From Clostridiales bacterium (GTDB taxonomy: Bacteria; Bacillota; Clostridia; Christensenellales; Aristaeellaceae): a DNA stretch of 8,201 nt. The position numbers were made by a program, and so were the translations under genes. The notes beneath the pieces were generated by a model that was not told where the DNA came from, searched no databases, and saw only the letters and a program-made list of their open reading frames with translations. Every line of letters begins with the position of its first letter. Within the stretch, counting starts at the first letter, position 1. Shown here piece after piece: positions 5,913 to 8,201 of the stretch. The stretch spans positions 1 through 8,201 of the forward strand of contig SFFC01000099.1 in the NCBI GenBank assembly GCA_004556985.1. The letters run 5' to 3'.

Positions 5913-7819
5913 TGGGACACGGCCCAAGAAACATGAGAAACGCCGGAAAGCCTGGCGCCAGGAACCCGATGAAGACGCTGGGGCGCATCTTCGCGGAGAT
6001 TGGCAAGCGCTACAAGGTGCATTGCGTGGTCGTGCTGATCTGCATCGTCGTCAGCGCGGTCGCCAATGTGCGCGGCACGCTCTTCACCCAGCGGCTGATC
6101 GACGACTACATCCTGCCGATGATCGGCAGCGAAAGCCCGAATTTCGGCCCGCTGGCCAGGGCGCTGCTGGGCGTCGCGGCGGTCTACGCCGTGGGCGTCT
6201 TCGCGGCCTGGCTGCAAAACTACCTGATGATCTTCATCTCCCAGGGCACGCTGCGCAGCCTGCGCATCCGGATGTTTGAGAAGATGGAGCGCCTGCCGGT
6301 CAAGTATTTTGACACGCACGCGCACGGCGACATCATGAGCGTCTACACCAACGACATCGACACGATGCGCCAGATGATCTCCCAGTCGATGACGCAGCTC
6401 GTCTCCAGCGTCGTGACGATCATCAGCGTGCTGACCTCGATGATCATCCTCAACGTGCCGCTGACGCTGGTGACGCTGATGATGGTCGCGCTGACGCTGT
6501 TTCTCTCGATGAGCAGGGTCAAGAGCGCGGGCGGCTTCTTCGTGCAGCAGCAGCGTGACCTGGGCGCGGTCAACGGCTACATCGAGGAGATGATGGACGG
6601 CCAGAAGGTCGTCAAGGTCTTCTGCCGCGAGGAGAAGACCATCGAGGAGTTTGAGGCGCTCAACGAGCGCCTGCGCAAGAGCGCGAGCAGCGCGAACCGC
6701 ATCTCCAACACAATCATGCCGGTGACGATGGCGATGGGCAATTTGAGCTACGTCCTTTGCGCCGTGACGGGCGGCCTGCTGGCCACGCGCGGCTACCTCG
6801 GGCTGACCATCGGCACGCTCGTCTCCTTCCTGACGCTCAACAAGAGCTTCAACCAGCCGATCAACCAGGTCTCCCAGCAGAGCAACGCGATCATCATGGC
6901 GCTGGCGGGCGCGGAGCGCGTCTTCGAGCTGCTTGATCAGGAGCCGGAGCAGGACGAGGGCTATGTCACGCTCGTCAACGCCCGCCGCGAGGCGGACGGC
7001 TCGCTCACGGAATGCAAGGAGCGCACGGGCCTGTGGGCGTGGAAGCATTACCACAAGGCGAGCGATACGACGGACTATGTCGAGCTCAGGGGCGACATCG
7101 TCATGGACGGCGTCGACTTCGGCTACACGGACGACAAGATGGTGCTCCACGACGTAAAGCTCTACGCGACGCCGGGCCAGAAGATCGCCTTCGTCGGCTC
7201 CACCGGCGCGGGCAAGACGACGATCACCAACCTGATCAACCGCTTTTACGACATCCAGGACGGCAAGATCCGCTACGACGGCATCAACATCAACAAGATC
7301 CGCAAGGACGACCTGCGCCGCTCGCTGGGCATCGTCCTGCAGGATACGCACCTGTTCACCGGCACCGTCATGGACAACATCCGCTACGGACGCCTCGACG
7401 CGACGGACGAGGAATGCGTCGCCGCGGCGAAGCTCGCCAACGCGGACGGCTTCATCTCCCGCCTGCCCGAGGGCTATCAGACGATGCTCACCGGCGACGG
7501 CGCGAACCTCTCCCAGGGCCAGCGCCAGCTGCTCTCCATCGCCCGCGCGGCGGTCGCCGACCCGCCCGTGCTGATTCTCGACGAGGCGACCTCCTCCATC
7601 GACACGCGCACCGAGGCGCTCGTGCAGGCCGGCATGGATTCGCTGATGAAGGGGCGCACGACGTTTGTCATCGCCCACCGGCTTTCGACCGTCCGCAACA
7701 GCGACTGCATCATGGTGCTCGAGCAGGGGCGCATCATCGAGCGCGGCACCCACGACGAGCTCATCGCCCAGCATGGCAAGTATTACCAGCTCTACACCGG
7801 CGATTTCAGCGCAGCGTAA
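5909..7819 (+). CDS. ABC exporter subunit 2 (canonical catalytic residues; YheH/BmrD-like)
   Basis: A 636-residue half-transporter. After a ~20-residue polar, basic N-terminus come six membrane segments (about 37-58, 84-108, 164-182, 185-201, 270-292, 299-312) and an ATP-binding domain with Walker A GSTGAGKT (430-437), Q478, Walker B LILDEA with D558 and catalytic E559, and switch H590. Its signature is NLSQGQ (533-538), with Gln replacing the first Gly of SGGQ. With subunit 1 this gives one complete site (this Walker A/B with SGGQ of subunit 1) and one degenerate site. An insert of about 45 residues (345-392, containing TGLWAWKH) joins the membrane and ATP domains; I recall similar inserts in related Bacillota exporters. 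Translation starts in an ATGA overlap with subunit 1; GGGAGGGG ends 7 nt upstream. No T-tailed terminator follows directly. Confidence 0.88.
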   Translation: MMGHGPRNMRNAGKPGARNPMKTLGRIFAEIGKRYKVHCVVVLICIVVSAVANVRGTLFTQRLIDDYILPMIGSESPNFGPLARALLGVAAVYAVGVFAAWLQNYLMIFISQGTLRSLRIRMFEKMERLPVKYFDTHAHGDIMSVYTNDIDTMRQMISQSMTQLVSSVVTIISVLTSMIILNVPLTLVTLMMVALTLFLSMSRVKSAGGFFVQQQRDLGAVNGYIEEMMDGQKVVKVFCREEKTIEEFEALNERLRKSASSANRISNTIMPVTMAMGNLSYVLCAVTGGLLATRGYLGLTIGTLVSFLTLNKSFNQPINQVSQQSNAIIMALAGAERVFELLDQEPEQDEGYVTLVNARREADGSLTECKERTGLWAWKHYHKASDTTDYVELRGDIVMDGVDFGYTDDKMVLHDVKLYATPGQKIAFVGSTGAGKTTITNLINRFYDIQDGKIRYDGININKIRKDDLRRSLGIVLQDTHLFTGTVMDNIRYGRLDATDEECVAAAKLANADGFISRLPEGYQTMLTGDGANLSQGQRQLLSIARAAVADPPVLILDEATSSIDTRTEALVQAGMDSLMKGRTTFVIAHRLSTVRNSDCIMVLEQGRIIERGTHDELIAQHGKYYQLYTGDFSAA

Positions 7820-7865
7820 GGAAAAAATCAAAGGCTAAACCCGCAAAAAAACTTTCGATAAAAAA

Positions 7866-7894
7866 TTAACGAGCGCCTGAGCGCGTGCTACAAT
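7866..7894 (+). promoter_or_regulatory. Extended -10 promoter upstream of modB
   Basis: TTAACG (7866-7871), 17 nt, then TACAAT (7889-7894) preceded by TGC, an extended -10. The start site would be near 7901, leaving a leader of about 180 nt before the modB start. This separates modB from the exporter operon that ends at 7819. Confidence 0.6.
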
Positions 7895-7946
7895 AGTCTC
7901 ATCAAAGCCCGGCAAGCAAAACCTAAGGATTTTCACCCGAAGGTAT

Positions 7947-7997
7947 CCAAAGGGCGATCGGAAAGCCCTTTGGCGGGGCGTTGGGGCAGAGCCCCAA
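7947..7997. repeat. Two adjacent perfect hairpins, possible REP-like element
   Basis: CCAAAGGGC (7947-7955) and GCCCTTTGG (7965-7973) form a 9-bp stem with a 9-nt loop. TTGGGGC (7981-7987) and GCCCCAA (7991-7997) form a 7-bp stem with loop AGA. Paired GC-rich hairpins of this look occur as dispersed intergenic repeats in many genomes. Only one copy is in the window, so repetition cannot be shown. Confidence 0.35.
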
Positions 7998-8033
7998 GCT
8001 CAGAAAGCCGATGATTCTTAGCAATTTGCTTTT

Positions 8034-8068
8034 AAGGGTGTTCAGGATTGGCTTGACAGCCCTTTTTT
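8034..8068 (+). terminator. Terminator-like stem just before the modB ribosome binding site
   Basis: AAGGG (8034-8038) pairs with CCCTT (8060-8064); the stem continues TGT/ACA and CAG/TTG with single bulges at G8059 and T8042, and six T follow (8063-8068). It ends directly before GGAAGG. Lying downstream of the predicted promoter, it could be a conditional stop for modB, or a late terminator for the exporter operon. The bulges lower confidence. Confidence 0.45.
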
Positions 8069-8080
8069 GGAAGGTGAATC

Positions 8081-8201
8081 ATGGACGGGTATCCGTTGCT
8101 CAATTCGCTGCGCATTGCGGCGATCAGCTCCGTGCTCGTGTTCTTTCTGGGCATCCTCGCCGCATATTACGCCGCGCGCCTGCCGCGCCTGATCAAGGGC
8201 G
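8081..8201 (+). CDS. modB: Molybdate ABC transporter permease, N-terminal part (cut by right edge)
   Basis: Forty codons are in the window. The product begins MDGYPLLNSLRI, then a membrane segment at about 12-32 (AAISSVLVFFLGILAAYYAA), then RLPRLIKG. This closely resembles ModB, the membrane permease of the ModABC importer that brings molybdate (or tungstate) into the cell for molybdenum cofactor enzymes. The start has AAGGTG (8071-8076) 4 nt upstream. The conserved permease loop that contacts the ATPase is beyond the edge. No modA-like gene lies upstream in the window, so a binding-protein gene, if present, is elsewhere or downstream. Other permeases of the same superfamily (sulfate CysT/CysW) share this look, but the short N-terminus fits ModB best. 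Confidence 0.75.
   Translation, partial: MDGYPLLNSLRIAAISSVLVFFLGILAAYYAARLPRLIKG

Larger units (their letters stand above)
7901..8068 (+). promoter_or_regulatory. Structured 5' leader of modB, riboswitch-like layout
   Basis: A long-range stem closes the leader: AAGCAAA (7914-7920) with TTTGCTT (8025-8031), and CTAAGGAT (7923-7930) with ATTCTTAG (8014-8021). That is 15 bp with one G-U pair and a small internal loop. Inside are two perfect hairpins (7947-7973 and 7981-7997) and a minor ACC/GGT hairpin with loop CGAA (7935-7944), making a multi-branch junction. The first hairpin's loop (ATCGG, 7957-7961) can pair with CCGAT (8008-8012) as a possible pseudoknot. A terminator-like stem follows. 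Molybdenum cofactor riboswitches are known before mod genes, but I cannot match this one to that consensus, and a dispersed hairpin repeat is an alternative. Confidence 0.5.

Noticed and set aside
4032..5927. 631-codon minus-strand frame opposite MarR and exporter subunit 1
   Set aside because: Asp/His/Arg-rich low-information antisense shadow with no motif; the plus strand is clearly coding.
5825..7831. 668-codon minus-strand frame opposite exporter subunit 2
   Set aside because: Same reason: antisense shadow of a GC-rich gene with intact Walker motifs on the plus strand.
8053..8058. TTGACA upstream of modB as a -35 box
   Set aside because: No -10 at 16-18 nt: that position falls in the ribosome binding site and start codon. 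The bases are better explained as part of the terminator-like stem.

Overview
The window looks like chromosomal DNA of a GC-rich Bacillota bacterium, most likely class Clostridia and possibly from the gut. The signs are strong AAAGGAGG-type ribosome binding sites, consensus TTGACA/TATAAT promoters, a paired ABC exporter behind a MarR gene, and an ABC-F gene with a long leader. From about 530 onward the DNA is roughly 65-70% GC by hand count, but the first ~480 bases are only about 35-43% GC, so the left edge lies in compositionally different DNA.

Layout. (1) 1-220, minus strand: N-terminal part of a PAP2-family phosphatase in AT-rich DNA, followed by an AT-rich spacer. (2) 537-1388, minus: a metallo-beta-lactamase-fold hydrolase with a glutamate-rich tail, with its own promoter upstream and a terminator at 425-472. 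(3) 1582-3123, minus: an ABC-F ATPase of the ribosome-protection type. It sits behind a leader of about 340 nt that holds two intrinsic terminators and mutually exclusive pairings, which is the layout of a transcription attenuator. (4) 3620-7819, plus, divergent from (3): a consensus promoter, a palindromic operator candidate, a MarR-type repressor, and two overlapping genes for a heterodimeric ABC exporter with one degenerate and one canonical ATP site. (5) 7820-8080: an intergenic region with an extended -10 promoter and a structured leader (long closing stem, two internal hairpins, a terminator-like stem beside the ribosome binding site). It leads into (6) modB, the molybdate transporter permease, cut by the right edge.

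How the genes may work together. The divergent pair (ABC-F on one side, MarR plus exporter on the other) looks like a drug-response locus. The ABC-F protein would dislodge drugs from ribosomes and be induced by attenuation. The exporter would remove amphipathic compounds and be induced by release of MarR. This joint role is inferred from families and layout; no substrate can be read from the sequence.

The best candidates for undescribed biology are the two leader RNAs, upstream of the ABC-F gene and upstream of modB. All pairings were found by eye and not computed. No tRNA, rRNA, CRISPR array or insertion sequence was seen.
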